Of a stretch of 27,773 nucleotides of DNA, positions 24,952 to 27,773 are shown in pieces. Each line of letters opens with the position of its first letter. Position 1 is the stretch's first letter. The notes beneath the pieces were generated by a model. That model was not told where the DNA came from. It did not search any database and saw only the letters and a list, made by a program, of their open reading frames with translations. Origin of the DNA: Clostridia bacterium (GTDB lineage: Bacteria; Bacillota; Clostridia; TANB77; CAG-508); contig JAAVZQ010000111.1 in assembly GCA_022791735.1 (NCBI GenBank), positions 1-27,773 of the forward strand. Direction: 5' to 3'. A program made the position numbers and the translations under genes.

Positions 24952-27560
24952 ATGGCAAAGGAAATTACTGAAAAAGAACAAGAGAGAATAGAGAAGATGA
25001 TAGACGACCTAATGGAAAGAGCAAAAGTTGCATCAGAGAAGTATATGGAGCTTGACCAAGAAACAGTAGACAATATTACTAAAAAGATGGCAATGGCTGC
25101 ACTAGAAAATCACATGAAGCTTGCAAAAATGGCAGTAGAAGAAACAGGTAGAGGAATTTACGAAGATAAGATTACAAAGAATATGTTTGCATCAGAGTAT
25201 GTGTATCATAGTATAAAGTATGATAAAACGGTAGGAGTTATAAATGATAATGTAGAAGAAGGCTATGAAGAAATTGCAGAGCCTATTGGAATAATTGCAG
25301 GTGTTACACCTGTTACAAACCCTACATCAACAACAATGTTTAAATCACTAATAGCAGCTAAAACAAGAAATGTTATAGTATTTGGGTTTCACCCTTCAGC
25401 ACAAAAATGTAGTAGTGAAACTGCAAAAATATTAAGAGATGCTGCAATAGAAGCAGGTGCACCAGAGGACTGTATTTTATGGGTAGAAGAACCATCAATT
25501 ACAGCGACAAGGGCACTAATGAACCATCCAGCAGTTAGCTTAATACTTGCAACAGGTGGAACAGGTATGGTTAAATCGGCATATTCATGTGGAAAGCCAG
25601 CACTTGGTGTAGGACCAGGCAATGTACCATGTTATATAGATAAAACAGCAAAACTAAAGACAGCAGTTACAGACCTTGTGCTTTCAAAAGCATTTGATAA
25701 TGGTATGATATGTGCATCAGAACAAGCAGTAATTGTTGATAAAGAGATTTCAAAAGACTTTGAAAAGCTAATGAAAGATGCAGAATGCTATTTCCTAAGT
25801 AAAGCAGAAACAGAAAAACTTGAAAAAGGTATGTTTAAAGAGGGAAAATTAATTTCAGAGATTGCAGGACAGAGTCCATGCAATATTGCAAAAATTGCAG
25901 GAATAGAAGTCCCAGAAACTACAAAGGTACTAGTTGTTAAACAAACAGGAGTGGGAGAAGAATATCCATTTTCTAAGGAAAAGTTAAGTCCAGTTCTTTC
26001 ATATTATATTGTAGAAGATAGAGATGAAGGAATAGAACTTGCAGAAAGATTAATTGAATTTGGAGGACTTGGACATTCTGCTGTTATCCATTCAGAAGAT
26101 GAAGAAACAATACACGAATTTTCAAATAGAGTAAAGGTTGGAAGAATTATTGTAAATTCTCCTTCAACACATGGTGCAATTGGTGATATATATAACACAA
26201 ATATGCCATCACTTACACTTGGATGTGGTACTTTTGGTGGAAATTCAACTACTGCAAATGTATCATCAGTGAATCTTATAAATATAAAAAGAGTTGCAAA
26301 AAGACGTGTTAATATGCAATGGTTTAAGGTACCAGATAAAATATATTTTGAAGCAGGTTCAATTGGTTATTTAGAGAAAATGCCAGAAATAACAAGAGCA
26401 TTTATAGTAACAGACGAATCTATGGTAAAACTTCGGATATGTAGATAAAATACTTTATCATTTAAGAAAAAGAAAAGAGTATGTGCATTCAGAGATATTT
26501 GCAGATGTAGAGCCAGATCCATCTTTTGATACTATCCAAAGAGGAATAGAGGCAATGAACAAATTTAAGCCGGATGTAATTATAGCACTTGGTGGTGGTA
26601 GCCCAATAGATGCAGCTAAACGGAATGTGGCTTTTCTATGAGCACCCAGAAGCGGATGTAGAAGGCTTAAAACTAAAATTTATGGATATAAGGAAACGTA
26701 CCTATAAGTTCCCAAAACTTGGCGAGAAATCGAAGCTCGTTGCAATACCAACCACATCTGGTACAGGTTCAGAAGTAACTTCATTTGCCGTTATAACAGA
26801 TAAAAAGAAAAATATTAAATATCCACTTGCAGATTATGAGCTAACACCTGATATTGCAATAATTGATCCAGATTTAGTTATGTCACTTCCAAAGAAAATT
26901 ACAGCAGATACAGGTATGGACGTTTTGACACATGCCATAGAAAGCTATGTATCAAATATGGCATCAGATTATACAGATGGTTTGGCTGAAAAAGCAGTAG
27001 AACTTGTATATAAATACTTGCCAGTTGCTTATGAAGATGGAACAAACAGAGAAGCACGTGAGAAAATGCACAATGCAAGTTGTATAGCAGGTATGGCGTT
27101 TACAAATGCTTTTCTTGGAATAAACCATTCAGTAGCACATAAGTTAGGAGGAGAATTCCATATAGCACATGGTAGAGCAAATGCGATTATTTTACCATAT
27201 GTTATAAAATATAATAGCACAAAACCTACAAAGTTCGTATCTTTCCCAAAATATGAGTACTTTATAGCAGATGAAAAATACGCAAATTTAGCAAGGAGAA
27301 TAGGTCTAAAAGCGGGAAGTACAGCAGAGGGAGTAAAATCACTAATTACAGCTATACAAGAAATGAATAGAAAACTTGGAATTCCGACATGCTTAAAAGA
27401 CGAAGGAATAAATGAAAGCGAATTTTTGGAGAAACTAGATATGCTTGCTGAAAAAGCATTTGAAGACCAATGTACAACAGCAAATCCAAGGCTTCCACTT
27501 GTAACAGAAATAAAACAAATCTTGTTAGACAGCTATTATGGAAATAATATAGAATTTTAA
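24952..27560 (+). CDS. adhE: Bifunctional acetaldehyde/alcohol dehydrogenase AdhE (two CGG +1 shifts)
   Basis: AdhE reduces acetyl-CoA to acetaldehyde and then ethanol, regenerating NAD in fermentation. The N-terminal aldehyde dehydrogenase domain has AGVTPVTNPTST, TGGTGMVKSAY and the catalytic Cys254 in MICASEQ. The C-terminal iron alcohol dehydrogenase domain has ALGGGSPIDAAK, PTTSGTGSEVT, DTGMDVLTHAIE and the metal-binding HSVAHKLGGEFHIAHGRANA. Two CGG codons break the frame, both in the second domain: 26434-26436 gives Gly495 (VKLGYVDKIL) and 26621-26623 gives Gly557 (DAAKGMWLFYEHPE). The corrected product has 868 residues, normal for AdhE. Without shifting, only the aldehyde dehydrogenase half would be made. 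Confidence 0.95.
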
Positions 27561-27565
27561 AAAAG

Positions 27566-27632
27566 AACGTTTGGGGACGGTTCCAAAAGGTTCATTCTCA
27601 AGAAGAACTTTTTGGAACCGTCCCCAAACGTT
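27566..27632. repeat. Perfect 23-bp-arm palindrome with GGGGACGGTTCC core
   Basis: The arms 27566-27588 and 27610-27632 are exact reverse complements, starting AACGTTTGGGG and containing GGGGACGGTTCC. The loop holds a further partial GTTC/GAAC pairing. It is closely related to the element at 9582-9647. It follows adhE by six bases and may also end its transcript. Confidence 0.85.
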
Positions 27633-27681
27633 ATATGAGTAAAATAATCTGGGGAAAAAATTAAAAGAAAAAATAAAAAAA

Positions 27682-27746
27682 CAAAGACACCTATGATATA
27701 ATTTTGTTAGTGAAAAACAAAATAAAAAATATTCGAGGTGTCTTTG
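27682..27746 (+). promoter_or_regulatory. Inverted repeat masking the ribosome site of the last gene
   Basis: CAAAGACACCT (27682-27692) is the exact complement of AGGTGTCTTTG (27736-27746), which includes the probable ribosome-binding GAGGTG. A TATAAT box at 27697-27702 lies between the arms. Confidence 0.65.
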
Positions 27747-27749
27747 TTA

Positions 27750-27773
27750 ATGTTAAATATATCAAAAGATGAA
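27750..27773 (+). CDS. Start of a gene, possibly an IS transposase (partial)
   Basis: Eight codons (MLNISKDE) follow GAGGTG at a suitable distance and run off the window. The opening resembles IS1182-type transposases, which often begin ML-x-x-KDE, and the inverted repeat before it fits an insertion-sequence end. Eight residues are too few to be sure. Confidence 0.4.

Noticed and set aside
903..27560. Nine independent pseudogenes, or random assembly and sequencing frameshifts
   Set aside because: All breaks are the same in-phase CGG event on the coding strand, with no other lesion or frame break in essential genes. Random decay or errors would vary in base, phase, strand and direction. A systematic error cannot be wholly excluded without raw reads.
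1..27773. CRISPR array, rRNA or tRNA genes
   Set aside because: No spaced direct-repeat array, rRNA segment or tRNA cloverleaf was recognised in the window by eye.

Overview
The window comes from a very AT-rich, low-GC Gram-positive bacterium, most likely an uncultured gut-type member of the Clostridia (Bacillota). Gene order supports this: era-yqzL-recO, divIB-ylxW-ylxX-sbp-ftsA-ftsZ, rpsL-rpsG-fusA then tuf, plsX-acpP, and a bifunctional adhE. Arginine is written almost only as AGA, with a few CGT and CGA codons.

Layout. 1-2900: a diversity-generating retroelement (DGR). It has the 3' end of a target gene (VR1, 1-80), a template repeat (TR, 383-539), and on the minus strand a reverse transcriptase, Avd and a MutS-domain-I-like accessory protein. 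3163-9472: M29 aminopeptidase, era, yqzL, recO, a G5/3D cell-wall protein, exonuclease III and an AI-2E-type permease. 9669-16317: a wall and division cluster (murA, divIB, two DUF881 genes, sbp, ftsA, ftsZ). 16389-17465: a 5'-truncated DGR target carrying a diverged second variable repeat (VR2), and a foreign-looking membrane protein. 17722-22566: rpsL, rpsG, fusA, tuf. 22746-27560: an orphan membrane protein, plsX, acpP, adhE. The last bases begin another gene, probably a transposase. Promoters, terminators and GGGGACGG-type palindromes lie between the genes.

The most striking signal is in translation. Nine genes (RT, era, recO, the 3D protein, xth, murA, ylxW, plsX, adhE) look frameshifted, and every break has the same form: an in-frame CGG after which the conserved protein continues in the +1 frame. 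I find 17 such sites. Skipping the C of each CGG makes the next codon GGN (Gly) and restores full-length proteins with conserved Gly at the expected places; all nine lengths then become multiples of three. The sites follow the coding strand (the RT is on the minus strand), are always in phase, and are absent from rpsL, rpsG, fusA, tuf, ftsZ and acpP. No other kind of frameshift was found. I infer that CGG is not read as Arg here but causes a +1 shift, so that CGGN acts as a four-base Gly codon. The only in-frame CGG codons that do not fit are in two foreign-looking orphan genes (16911-17465 and 22746-23306).

The second system is the DGR. VR1 differs from the TR at six positions, all adenines in the TR, which is the signature of adenine-directed mutagenic retrohoming. 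The RT that would do this itself needs two CGG shifts to be full length.
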